Positions 36,012 to 44,508 of a stretch of 64,000 bases of DNA are shown here, piece by piece. The stretch comes from Micromonospora nigra (GTDB lineage Bacteria; Actinomycetota; Actinomycetes; Mycobacteriales; Micromonosporaceae). Location: positions 558,001 through 622,000 of the forward strand of contig NZ_FMHT01000003.1 of assembly GCF_900091585.1 (NCBI RefSeq), read 5' to 3'. The position numbers were made by a program, and so were the translations under genes. The notes beneath the pieces were generated by a model. It was not told the origin of the DNA. It saw only the letters and a program-made list of their open reading frames with translations, and searched no databases. Each line of letters starts with the position of its first letter. Within the stretch, counting starts at the first letter, position 1.

Positions 36012-36875
36012 TCAGATGCCGACCGGGATCCTGCCCCGCAGCACGGCTACGATATCGAGCCCGACCCGGCAGAGCTCGCCCCGGATCGCCTGCCGGTGCA
36101 GGCGGTTCGTCGACTCGTCCACGTCGACGTTGAGCTCCCTGCGCAACCTGGTGGAGCAGATCTCGTACCACCGCTGGGCCTGGGACAGGTGTCCCAGGTG
36201 GCCGTGCACGGCGATCAGGATCCGGTAGGTCTCCTCCCGGTACGGCTCGATCTGGAGCATCTCCCGACACCGGTCGACCACGGTCAGGTGGTCACCGCTG
36301 GCCAGGTTCGCTGCGATCAGCCGCTCCAGCGCGAGGAGACTCCTGCTGCGCAGCCACATCCGGTGCACCTCGGCCCAGTCCAGATCCACCCCGGGGAGGA
36401 AGTCGCCCCGGTAGATCTCCATCGCCGACGCGCACAGCCGGACGGCCTGTGCGCCGTCCCCCTGTGCCTCCGCCGCACGCGCCCGGTCGATCAGGTCGTC
36501 GAAGACCTCGAAGTCGACCCACACGCCACCCTCGGCCTCCAGGGCGTACCCGAGCTGGTGGGTGACCAGCCGCAGCGACGCACGCTCCCCCGCCGGGCCG
36601 CCCGCCCCGACGGCGCGCTCGTTCTGGCTCGTCAGCGCGGCGCGCAGCATGTGCACGGCCACCTTTAGCGAACTCGAGGTGCGCGACCAGGGCGCGTCCG
36701 GCCACAGTGCCTCGTACAGGGTCTCCCGGGACAGGACCCGACCCCGGTTGAGCAGCATGAACTGCAACAGGACCCGGGCCTTGCCGGCCCGCCAGCGGTC
36801 GATCTCGTGGCCGCCGGCGCTGAAGGCGAACCCACCGAGGGTACGCACGACGATGGCTGGCTCCGCAGTCGTCAC
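36012..36875 (-). CDS. SARP-family pathway activator (winged helix plus BTAD)
   Basis: 287 aa. An OmpR-like winged-helix DNA-binding domain (~8-100, RVLLQFMLLNRGRVLSRETL...LWPD) is followed by a bacterial transcriptional activation domain (~110-260, WVDFEVFDDLIDRA, YRGDFLPG, EPYREETYRIL). This is the short SARP form without an ATPase domain. The GTG at 36875 has GGAGGAGG upstream. SARPs bind direct repeats 11 bp apart next to the -10. Five such sites lie upstream of left-locus operons, so this protein is their likely activator. I see no matching box at its own promoter. Confidence 0.93.
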   Translation of the reverse strand: MTTAEPAIVVRTLGGFAFSAGGHEIDRWRAGKARVLLQFMLLNRGRVLSRETLYEALWPDAPWSRTSSSLKVAVHMLRAALTSQNERAVGAGGPAGERASLRLVTHQLGYALEAEGGVWVDFEVFDDLIDRARAAEAQGDGAQAVRLCASAMEIYRGDFLPGVDLDWAEVHRMWLRSRSLLALERLIAANLASGDHLTVVDRCREMLQIEPYREETYRILIAVHGHLGHLSQAQRWYEICSTRLRRELNVDVDESTNRLHRQAIRGELCRVGLDIVAVLRGRIPVGI

Positions 36876-37176
36876 GGTTCCTCCTCCGTCAACCCCGGTG
36901 TGCGCAGGTGCACCGGTAGCTGGCGTGGCGTTCGGCGTGCGACCTGCGGAAAAAGTAGATCATTCGGCCAAGGGCCGGGAGGAACCCCTAACCACCCCTA
37001 TAGTCCGCAGTTGTCCTGAGCTGAGGGGTTTGGTGAGCGTCGGGTCCGTAGCCGGTACCCGGCCGCCTGCCACTCGCCCGCCCGGGCGACCGCCCCCGCC
37101 AGCCATTGACGCCTGTCTCTATCAGGTGTCTCATGACAGGTACCTACCGGTAACCCCGTCCGTCCCGGAGGTTCCC
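36876..37176. other. Divergent intergenic region, SARP gene / secreted hydrolase
   Basis: 301 bp without a gene. It holds an A-rich patch near 36950, TATAGT at 36999-37004, a TTGACG (37106-37111) that could be a -35 for the hydrolase, and a small inverted repeat CCTGTC/GACAGG (37112-37117, 37135-37140). A CTAACC at 36988 does not fit the SARP-box spacing. No promoter can be assigned firmly. Confidence 0.4.
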
Positions 37177-39165
37177 ATGTTCTCCCGCCCCCCGCGTCGC
37201 CTGGCCCGGCTGACACCCCTGGTGCTCCTGCTCGCCGCGGCGACCGTCGCCGCCCCGCCCGCCCACGCTGCCGGACCGGCCGGCTGCGATCCGGCCGGCT
37301 GCCTGCTGCCCTTCCCCAGCGACGTGCACACCGTCGCCGACCCGCACACCGACACCGGCATCCGGCTCAACCTCGACCGGGCCCACATGCCGGCGAACAT
37401 CCTCGGTACCCGGATCAACCCCTGGGAGTGGAACCGCAGCGACGGGTTCTCCCCCGGCTCCGCGCTGCTCGCCCACGTCCCGGGGCTCGACGCCGCGGCG
37501 ACCGGACTCGCGCCGGCCACCGACATCGGCCGCTCGCTCGCCGCCGACGCCCCGATCGTGCTGATCGACACCCGCACCGGTACGCGGCAACCGTACTGGG
37601 CCGAACTGGACGCCACCGCCGCCGACCGGCCCGACCGGCAGGCACTCATCATCCGACCTGCCCGCAACCTGGACGAGAACACCCGGTACGCCGTCGGGCT
37701 GCGCCGCCTGCGCACCGCCGCCGGCGCCCCGGTCGCCGCCTCGAAGACCTTCGCGGTCCTGCGCTCCCCCACGCCCCCGGCCGACCCGGCGCTGCGTCGC
37801 CACTGGGAGTACGCACAACGCGCGCTCGGTTCCCTCGCCACAGCCGGCATCGACACCAGCGAGCTGCACCTCGCGTGGGACTTCACCGTCGCCAGCCGAC
37901 GCGGGCTGACCGGGCGGATCACCCACATGCGCGACGAGGCGTTCCGCAGACTCGGCATCTTCGCTCCGGCGGTCACCATCGACGCGGTCACCAACCGGCC
38001 CGCCGAGGACGACCCGTACATCCGGCGGCAGGTCGAAGGAACCGTACTGGTGCCCAGCTACCTGAACAACCCGCTCGGTCCGCCCGGCTCCTGGCTGAAC
38101 ACCGGGGACGACGGGCTGCCAGAGCAGGAGGGCGTCAACACGCAGCTGGCGAAGTTCCACTGCAACATCCCCCGCTCCGCGAGCGCCGCGACGCCGGCCC
38201 GACCGGCGCTCTACGGGCACGGCCTGCTCGGCTCCCCGCGCGAGATCGACCAGACCCGGCTGCGGCAGTACGCGAACGAGTCGAACACCATGCTCTGCGC
38301 CACCGCCTGGATCGGCATGGCCACCGAGGACGTACCCAACGTCATCTACGCGCTCGGCGACTTCTCGCAGTTCCCGTCGATTCCGGACCGTACCCAGCAG
38401 GGCTTCCTGAACTTCCTGTTCCTCGGCCGAGCGCTCACCCACTCCTGGGGCGGCCTCAGCACCCGCTCCGCGTTCCGCGACAGCGGCCCGCTGTTCCGCG
38501 CCGGCTCCGGTCACCTCGTTTACCTCGGCAACAGCCAGGGAGGCATCCTGGGTGGGGCACTCTGCGCCGTCGCCACCGACCTCACCCGCTGCTCCCTGGG
38601 CGTACCCGGGGCCAACTACTCCACCCTGCTGGACCGCAGCGTGAACTTCGACCAGTTCCTTCCGGTCTTCGGCACCGCGTACCCCGATCCGCTCGATCGA
38701 CAGCTCGTCCTCGGGCTCGCGCAGCTGCTCTGGGACCGGGGAGAGGCGAACGGCTACCTCGCCCACCTGACCCGTGACCCGCTGCCGAACACTCCGGCGA
38801 AGCGGGTGCTCCTCGTCGAGGCGTTCGGTGACCACCAGGTGGCCAACGTGGCGACGGAGGTCATGGCGCGCAGCATCGGCGCGCGACTGCGTACCCCGGC
38901 CCTGGCCGCCGGGCGCAGCGCGGACGCGGTGCCGTTCTGGGGCATCCCGGCCGCACCCACCCTGCCCTACGCCGGCAGCGCGCTGGTGGTGGTGGACAGC
39001 GGTTCGCCCGCACCGCCGGCGGGCAACGTCCCGCCCCGCGCCGGCCAGGACCCCCACGGCCACCCCGCCAACTCACCGGCGATCCGGGCCATGATCGCCC
39101 AGTTCCTGGCCACCGGAGAACTCGTCGACACCTGCGCGGGGTCGCCCTGCACCGCAACGCCGTAG
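37177..39165 (+). CDS. Secreted alpha/beta-hydrolase-like protein
   Basis: 662 aa. A clear signal peptide (arginines, hydrophobic LVLLLAAATVAA, cleavage near AHA at ~31). The mature part has paired cysteines near its start and end and a nucleophile-type motif GNSQGG, as in serine hydrolases. It has a long N-terminal region before the hydrolase core. The ATG is preceded by GGAGG six bases upstream. It is not obviously part of either biosynthetic locus. A secreted esterase or lipase acting outside the cell is the most that can be said. Confidence 0.8.
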   Translation: MFSRPPRRLARLTPLVLLLAAATVAAPPAHAAGPAGCDPAGCLLPFPSDVHTVADPHTDTGIRLNLDRAHMPANILGTRINPWEWNRSDGFSPGSALLAHVPGLDAAATGLAPATDIGRSLAADAPIVLIDTRTGTRQPYWAELDATAADRPDRQALIIRPARNLDENTRYAVGLRRLRTAAGAPVAASKTFAVLRSPTPPADPALRRHWEYAQRALGSLATAGIDTSELHLAWDFTVASRRGLTGRITHMRDEAFRRLGIFAPAVTIDAVTNRPAEDDPYIRRQVEGTVLVPSYLNNPLGPPGSWLNTGDDGLPEQEGVNTQLAKFHCNIPRSASAATPARPALYGHGLLGSPREIDQTRLRQYANESNTMLCATAWIGMATEDVPNVIYALGDFSQFPSIPDRTQQGFLNFLFLGRALTHSWGGLSTRSAFRDSGPLFRAGSGHLVYLGNSQGGILGGALCAVATDLTRCSLGVPGANYSTLLDRSVNFDQFLPVFGTAYPDPLDRQLVLGLAQLLWDRGEANGYLAHLTRDPLPNTPAKRVLLVEAFGDHQVANVATEVMARSIGARLRTPALAAGRSADAVPFWGIPAAPTLPYAGSALVVVDSGSPAPPAGNVPPRAGQDPHGHPANSPAIRAMIAQFLATGELVDTCAGSPCTATP

Positions 39166-39211
39166 CGCCGTAGCGCCGAGCCGACCCCAGGCACTCGCCG
39201 GCCCCCGTCGA

Positions 39212-39261
39212 ACCGGGTCGGTCGCGGACCACGTCCGTCGACCGGGTCGGTCGCGGACCAC
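39212..39261. repeat. Two-copy 29-bp direct repeat
   Basis: The 21-bp segment beginning ACCGGGTCGG and ending CGGACCAC occurs at 39212-39232 and 39241-39261. It lies between the hydrolase stop and the terminator hairpin. Probably a small tandem duplication. Confidence 0.85.
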
Positions 39262-39275
39262 CCGCGGTGCCGGGC

Positions 39276-39313
39276 GCGGCTGGTCCCACCGGTTCAGTGG
39301 TGGGACCAGCCGC
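39276..39313. terminator. Bidirectional terminator hairpin between hydrolase and GH3 genes
   Basis: A perfect 15-bp stem (39276-39290 with 39299-39313, GCGGCTGG...CCAGCCGC) and an 8-nt loop, in the 153-bp convergent gap. No T tract, as is usual in actinomycetes. Confidence 0.85.
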
Positions 39314-39318
39314 GGTGT

Positions 39319-41766
39319 TCAGGCAGTCGTGCAGGGCGCTCCGTCGAGCGTGAAGCCCGACGGGCGGGGGTTGGCACCGCCGTGGGTGCCGTTGAAGCCG
39401 ATGCCGACCGAGGCGCCCGCCGGCAGCGCGCCGTTCCACGTCTCGTTGACGGCGGTCACCTGCGTGCCGCTCTGGGACCACCGCGCCGACCAGCCCTGGA
39501 CCACGCGCTGGTCGGCCGTCGGGAAGGTGAACCCCAGCCGCCAGCCGGACAGCGCCGTCGTACCGGTGTTCGTGATCGTGATCGTGGCGGTGAAGCCGGT
39601 GCTCCAGTCGTTGGTCGCGTAGCTGACCCGGCATCGTCCGTCGCCGGGCCCACCGTCGTCCTCGGCGGTGGTGACCGTGACCGGAGCCGACGGCGCGGAG
39701 CGGTTGCCGTCCGCGTCCCGCGCCACGACGTGGAAGGAGTACTCGGTGCCGGGGGTCAGGCCGGTCACGGTCAGGGCGTTGGTCGTGGGCCGCCCGACGA
39801 GCACGTCCGTCGCGCCGTTCTCCCGGTACACCTCGTAGCCGGTGACACCCTCGTCGTCGGTCGACGCGGCCCAGCTCAACGTCATCCCGGTGGCCGTCAC
39901 GTCGGCAGCGACCGGGGTGCCGGGCACGGTGGGCGGGCTGGGTTCGGTGGTGGCGTAGGTCAGGCCGAAGCCGTACGGGAACAGCGGCGTCCTGCCGTCG
40001 CCGTCGTTGACCGGCTGCTGGGTCGCGGTCGCCGGCCAGCTCACCGGGAGCTTCCCGGTGGGGTGGTGCCGGCCGAAGAGCACGTCGGCCACACCGGCGC
40101 CCTCGGTGCCGGGCAGCCAGGCCGCGAGCAGGGCGTCCCAACCGGGAAGCTGGGCCGCGACGTCGAGCGGCCGACCGGACACCAGGACGACCACCACCGG
40201 AACGCCGGCCGCCCGCAGGGTGTCGACGGTGCGCAGGTCGGCCGGGTCGAGCGCGAGCCCGTCGGGCCGGTCACCCTGCCCTTCGGCGTACGGCGTCTCG
40301 CCGACGACCGCGATCGCCACCTTGTACGACGGGTCGATTCCGGTGCCGTCCCGGCTGTAGGTGACGGTACCGGCCGAGCCGACGGCGTCGCGGATGCCGC
40401 GCAGGACCGTGGTGCCCGGGGTGATCGGCCCGCTGTCGCCCTGCCAGCTGATCGTCCAACCGCCGCTCTGGTTGCCGATGTCGTCGGCGTTGCGTCCGGC
40501 GACGAAGATCTTCCCGGTCGGGGCGAGCGGCAGCACGTCGCCCTGGTTCTTGAGCAGGACCTGTGATTCGGCCACCGCCCGCCGGGCCAGCGCCCGGTGC
40601 TCGGCACTGCCGACGGTGGCCGCGTAGGACCGGTCGGCCAGGGGACGCTCGAAGAGGCCGAACTCGATCTTCTTGGTGAGGATGCGCCGGTTCGCGTCGT
40701 CGATCCGGGCCATCGACACCCGACCCGCCTGCACCTCACCGCGCAGGAGGGTGATGAACCGCTTCCACTCCGTCGGCACCATCACCATGTCGATGCCGGC
40801 GTTCACGGCCCGGGCGACCTCGTCACCGGTGAAGCCGGGCGCACCGTCGATCTGGTCGATGCCGTTCCAGTCGGAGACGACGAAGCCGGAGAAGCCCAGC
40901 TCTCCCTTGAGCACGTCGGTGATCAGGTAGCGGTGCCCGTGCAGCTTCTGCCCGTTCCAGCTGTTGTACGAGACCATGACCGAGCCGACGCCGCGCTCCA
41001 CGGCGGCCCGGAAGGGCGGCAGGTGCACGGCCCGCAACTGGGCCTCGGTGAGGGCCGTGTCGCCCTGGTCGTCGCCGCCGGTCGTACCGCCGTCACCGAC
41101 GTAGTGTTTCGCGGTGGCCAGCACCGACGCCGGCCCACCGGGCGTCGTGCCCTGGAGGCCGGTGACGACGGTCGTCATGTCCGAGGCCAGCTCCGGCCGC
41201 TCCCCGAACGACTCGTAGGTGCGGCCCCACCGGTCGTCGCGTGCGACGCACACGCACGGCGCGAAGGTCCAGTCGACCCCGGTGGCGGTCACCTCCTCGG
41301 CCGTGGCCCGCCCGATCTGCTCGACGAGCGCCGGGTCGCGGGTGGCGCCCAGGCCGATGTTGTGCGGGAAGATCGTCGCACCGACCAGGTTGTTGTGCCC
41401 GTGCACGGCGTCGGAGCCGTAGAGCATCGGGATGGCCAGCGGCGTGGCACGCGCGCCGCGCTGGAGACCGTCGTACATGTCGGCCCAGCCGGCAGCGGTG
41501 TTCGGCGTGGGCGCGGAACCGCCGCCGGAGAGCACCGATCCGAGGCGGTAGGTGGTCATCTCGGTGGCGGTGACCGAGGCCCGTTCCGCCTGCGTCATCT
41601 GGCCGAGCTTGTCGTCCAGCGTCATCCGGGACAGCAGGTCGGTGACACGTGCGACGACGGGCAGTGCCGGGTCCTGGTAGGGCGGCACGGCGGCGTGCGC
41701 CGCCGGCACATGAGCCAGGGCCGCGACCAGGGCGGCACACAGGACAGCGGACAGACGGGTACGCAC
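39319..41766 (-). CDS. Secreted GH3 beta-glucosidase with FN3 and CBM2
   Basis: 815 aa. Signal peptide ~1-25 (cleavage after AHA). The GH3 catalytic domain has the nucleophile motif SDWNG near residue 295 and the KHYVGDGGT segment of the family. A fibronectin type III domain lies at ~590-680, and a C-terminal CBM2 cellulose-binding module with paired cysteines at ~715-815. It would release glucose from cello-oligosaccharides or related glucans outside the cell. GTG 41766 has AAAGGA six bases upstream. A CebR-like operator lies in its promoter, which fits carbon control rather than a role in the antibiotic loci. Confidence 0.93.
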   Translation of the reverse strand: MRTRLSAVLCAALVAALAHVPAAHAAVPPYQDPALPVVARVTDLLSRMTLDDKLGQMTQAERASVTATEMTTYRLGSVLSGGGSAPTPNTAAGWADMYDGLQRGARATPLAIPMLYGSDAVHGHNNLVGATIFPHNIGLGATRDPALVEQIGRATAEEVTATGVDWTFAPCVCVARDDRWGRTYESFGERPELASDMTTVVTGLQGTTPGGPASVLATAKHYVGDGGTTGGDDQGDTALTEAQLRAVHLPPFRAAVERGVGSVMVSYNSWNGQKLHGHRYLITDVLKGELGFSGFVVSDWNGIDQIDGAPGFTGDEVARAVNAGIDMVMVPTEWKRFITLLRGEVQAGRVSMARIDDANRRILTKKIEFGLFERPLADRSYAATVGSAEHRALARRAVAESQVLLKNQGDVLPLAPTGKIFVAGRNADDIGNQSGGWTISWQGDSGPITPGTTVLRGIRDAVGSAGTVTYSRDGTGIDPSYKVAIAVVGETPYAEGQGDRPDGLALDPADLRTVDTLRAAGVPVVVVLVSGRPLDVAAQLPGWDALLAAWLPGTEGAGVADVLFGRHHPTGKLPVSWPATATQQPVNDGDGRTPLFPYGFGLTYATTEPSPPTVPGTPVAADVTATGMTLSWAASTDDEGVTGYEVYRENGATDVLVGRPTTNALTVTGLTPGTEYSFHVVARDADGNRSAPSAPVTVTTAEDDGGPGDGRCRVSYATNDWSTGFTATITITNTGTTALSGWRLGFTFPTADQRVVQGWSARWSQSGTQVTAVNETWNGALPAGASVGIGFNGTHGGANPRPSGFTLDGAPCTTA

Positions 41767-41836
41767 GGTACGTCCTTTCGACGGCGGAAGCCCCGCACGT
41801 CCGGCGCCCATCTCGCCGTGCAGGTATCGACACCTC

Positions 41837-41866
41837 ACCATATCCGGGAGCGCTCCCACGACACAA
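41837..41866 (-). promoter_or_regulatory. GH3 promoter with CebR/LacI-type operator in the spacer
   Basis: Minus strand: -35 TTGTGT (41866-41861), 18-bp spacer, -10 TATGGT (41842-41837). The spacer holds the perfect palindrome GGGAGCGCTCCC (41846-41857), the core of the operator known for CebR-type cellobiose repressors (TGGGAGCGCTCCCA). Repression relieved by cellobiose or a similar sugar is expected. Confidence 0.8.
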
Positions 41867-41984
41867 TCTCCGGGAGCCGCGAACCGGGCCGCCGCAGCGT
41901 CGAATGGCGCGAGGGGGATACTCGGGTGGGGTGGCCGACTGCGGAGTCGACCGGGGATCGGAAAACCGGCTGTTCCGGTGTGAC

Positions 41985-43244
41985 ATGGCGGATATGAGCA
42001 AAGATCTCTTCGCCAAGGTGCAGAGCTACGAGGCGTACGCGTTACGCCAGGAGCTGGAACTGCGCAACCTGCTGCCGTACTTCCGGACCGTGCAGGGACC
42101 CCCCTGCGCCGTGACCATGATCGGCGGCGCTCCTCGCGTCAACCTGGGCTCCAGCAACTACCTCGGGCTGTCCGGGGACCCACGGCTGACCGAGGCCGCC
42201 CACCTGGCAACCCAACGTTACGGCACCTCGATCAACGGCTCCCGGTTGATGAACGGCACCACCGCCCTGCACCTGGAGGTCGAGGCAGCGGTCGCCGACT
42301 GGTTCGGCGAGGAGGACGCGCTCGTCTTCAGCAGCGGTTACAGCACCAACCTGGGGGTGATCGGCGCCCTGGTCGGTCCGCAGGACGTCGCCGTCTGCGA
42401 CGCCGGTGACCACGCCTCCATCCTGGACGGTGCCGGACTGGCCCGTGGCCGGCTGCTGCCGTTCCGGCACAACCGGATGGACCGCCTGGAGGCGTTGCTG
42501 CGGCGGGCCGCCGACTCGGACGGGGGAACCCTGGTCGTCGTCGACACCGTCTACTCGATGCAGGGCGACCTGTCCGACATCGTCGGCGTCACCACCCTGT
42601 CCCGCCGCTACGGCGCCCGCCTGCTCGCGGACGAGGCACACGCGACGGGGGTGCTCGGTCCCACCGGGCAGGGGGTGGCGGCCCTGGCCTGCCTGGCCGA
42701 CGCGGTCGACCTGCGGATGGGCACCTTCTCGAAGGCGCTCGGCGGCAGCGGCGGTTTCGTGACCGGCCCGGCCGACGTCATCGACTTCCTCCGGGTCCAG
42801 GCACGGTCGTTCATGTTCACCGCGGCGGCCCCGCCGAGCGGAATCGGCGCGGCCCTCACCGGGATACGGATCGCGCAGTCCGCCGAGGGCGACGAGCGGC
42901 GGCAACACCTCGAGGCGAACGCGGCGCGGCTGCGCACCGCCCTCGCCGACCTGGGCTTCGCCGTGCCGGCGGTGTCGCTGGCCGCCGCCGGGACACAGGT
43001 GCAGACGCCGATCCTGCGGGTGCCCGCCCCGGACGACCTCACCGCCGCCCGGATGTGGAAGGTGCTCTACGACCACGGGATCTACGTCAACGTGGCGCTC
43101 TACCCGGCGGTGCCGAAAGGACAGTCCCAGCTGCGGGTCAGCGTCATGGCGACGCACACCGAGGAGCATCTGGAACGGGTCGTCGACGCCTTCACGGTCG
43201 TCGCCCGCAAACTGGCGGTGGTGGACATGCCGGACGGTGCCTGA
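41985..43244 (+). CDS. Alpha-oxoamine synthase (8-amino-7-oxononanoate synthase-like)
   Basis: 419 aa, PLP-dependent fold type I. The N-terminal GSSNYLGLS, DEAHATGVLG and the PLP lysine in TFSKALGG are diagnostic. The family condenses an acyl thioester with an amino acid, losing CO2 to give an alpha-amino ketone. No other biotin genes are nearby, so a role in the right locus, perhaps releasing the thiazole-containing chain, is more likely than biotin synthesis. Start ATG 41985 or 41994, with no strong ribosome site at either. Codon 20 (42042-42044) is TTA, implying bldA control. Confidence 0.88.
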   Translation: MADMSKDLFAKVQSYEAYALRQELELRNLLPYFRTVQGPPCAVTMIGGAPRVNLGSSNYLGLSGDPRLTEAAHLATQRYGTSINGSRLMNGTTALHLEVEAAVADWFGEEDALVFSSGYSTNLGVIGALVGPQDVAVCDAGDHASILDGAGLARGRLLPFRHNRMDRLEALLRRAADSDGGTLVVVDTVYSMQGDLSDIVGVTTLSRRYGARLLADEAHATGVLGPTGQGVAALACLADAVDLRMGTFSKALGGSGGFVTGPADVIDFLRVQARSFMFTAAAPPSGIGAALTGIRIAQSAEGDERRQHLEANAARLRTALADLGFAVPAVSLAAAGTQVQTPILRVPAPDDLTAARMWKVLYDHGIYVNVALYPAVPKGQSQLRVSVMATHTEEHLERVVDAFTVVARKLAVVDMPDGA

Positions 43245-43254
43245 CCGACGGTGC

Positions 43255-43289
43255 GACGCGGGGGCCTGCGTGCCGCCGGCCCACGCGTC
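43255..43289. terminator. Bidirectional hairpin between convergent oxoamine synthase and aminotransferase genes
   Basis: Arms 43255-43266 and 43278-43289 pair over 12 bp with one mismatch (GACGCG...CGCGTC) around an 11-nt loop. It overlaps the last bases of the aminotransferase stop. Confidence 0.6.
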
Positions 43290-44304
43290 AGACGCCCGAC
43301 CAGGCCCGGGAGGCCGCCACTTTCAGCAGGATGTCGTTGCTCTCCGGCAGGCCGACGGTGACCCGGACGCCCTCGCCCGAGAAGGCGTGCACCTGGAGCC
43401 CTTCGGCCCGGCAGGCGGCCTCGAAGTCACCGGTGCGGGTGCCGAGCGGCAGCCAGACGAAGTTGCCCTCGCTCGGCGGTACGGGGATCCCCACCGCCCG
43501 CAGGCCGTCGACCACCCGCCCACGCTCGGCGGTGACCGCCGCGCGGCGGGTCGCGTACTCCGGCGCCGAGGCGAGCGCCGCGATGGCGGCGGCCTGTGCG
43601 GTCTCCGGAACCACGAACGGCATGGTCACCGCGCGCAGCCCGGCGATCGGACCAGGCTGCCCGATCGCGTAGCCGACCCGCAGACCGGCCAGCCCGTACG
43701 CCTTCGAGAAGCTGCGCAGCACCACCAGGTTCGGGTGCCGGGGATAGGTACGCAGACCGTCGGCGGTCTCCGGGTCGGTGGCGAAGTCCCGGTACACCTC
43801 GTCGAGGACCACGAAGACCCGGCGGGGCACCCGGTCGAGGAACCGGTCCAGGTCGTCCTGACGGATCGCCGTACCGGTGGGGTTGTTCGGGCTGCACAGG
43901 AAGATCATCTTGGTGCGCCGGCGGACCGCCGAGGCCATCGCGGGCAGGTCGTGGTCGGCTCCGCGCAGTGGGATCCGCCGCACCGGCACGCCCATCCCCT
44001 CGGCGATCAGCGGGTACCCCTCGAAGGACCGCCAGGCGAACAGCACCTCCCGCCGGCCCCACCCGCGGCCACGGTTGACCAGGTGCAGCATCTGCTGGAT
44101 CAGGCCCGCCCCGCCGGCCCCCACGGCCACGTGGTCGACCGGCACGTCGTGATGGGCGGCGATCGCCTCCACCAGGGCCGTCGGATACACCTCGGGGTAG
44201 CGGTTGACCCGGCCCGACGCTTCGGCGATCGCCCCGAGGACCGCACGCGGCGGCGGATCCGGGCTCTCGTTCGCGGCGGCCCGGTGGATCTGCTGTTCGG
44301 ACAT
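43288..44304 (-). CDS. PLP aminotransferase, histidinol-phosphate aminotransferase-like
   Basis: 338 aa, class I/II aminotransferase. Substrate-side ANESP, cofactor motif CSPNNPTGT, DEVYRDF and the PLP lysine in RSFSKAYGLAGLR are all present. It transfers an amino group between an amino acid and a keto acid or ketone. With no histidine genes near, it may serve the right locus by supplying a non-standard amino acid or by aminating a ketone. GGAGGAGG precedes the ATG. It faces the oxoamine synthase gene and diverges from the exporter gene. Confidence 0.9.
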   Translation of the reverse strand: MSEQQIHRAAANESPDPPPRAVLGAIAEASGRVNRYPEVYPTALVEAIAAHHDVPVDHVAVGAGGAGLIQQMLHLVNRGRGWGRREVLFAWRSFEGYPLIAEGMGVPVRRIPLRGADHDLPAMASAVRRRTKMIFLCSPNNPTGTAIRQDDLDRFLDRVPRRVFVVLDEVYRDFATDPETADGLRTYPRHPNLVVLRSFSKAYGLAGLRVGYAIGQPGPIAGLRAVTMPFVVPETAQAAAIAALASAPEYATRRAAVTAERGRVVDGLRAVGIPVPPSEGNFVWLPLGTRTGDFEAACRAEGLQVHAFSGEGVRVTVGLPESNDILLKVAASRAWSGV

Positions 44305-44508
44305 GTCGCCTCCTCCCGGGCGACGCTATGCCGCCGGGCACCGGGACGAATCGACTGTACGGCGCGGCCACGAGGGGCACCCGGCACTGCCCGGTCAGGC
44401 AGTCCGATCGGCGCCGTCGCAATCGGGTTCAACCGGACCCGCGCCCCTGCCAGCATCGCCGGACGGGGCCGACGCCCGCCGACCTCGTACCCGACGACAG
44501 GAGTCACC

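Noticed and set aside
36981..37008. CTAACC followed by TATAGT upstream of the secreted hydrolase as a sixth SARP box
   Set aside because: There is no partner hexamer 11 bp away and the distance to TATAGT is 5, not 9. It does not fit the other five.
37177..39165. Secreted hydrolase as a tailoring enzyme of the left locus
   Set aside because: It has its own region beyond the SARP gene, no SARP box, and a strong terminator behind it. Nothing links it to the pathway except position.
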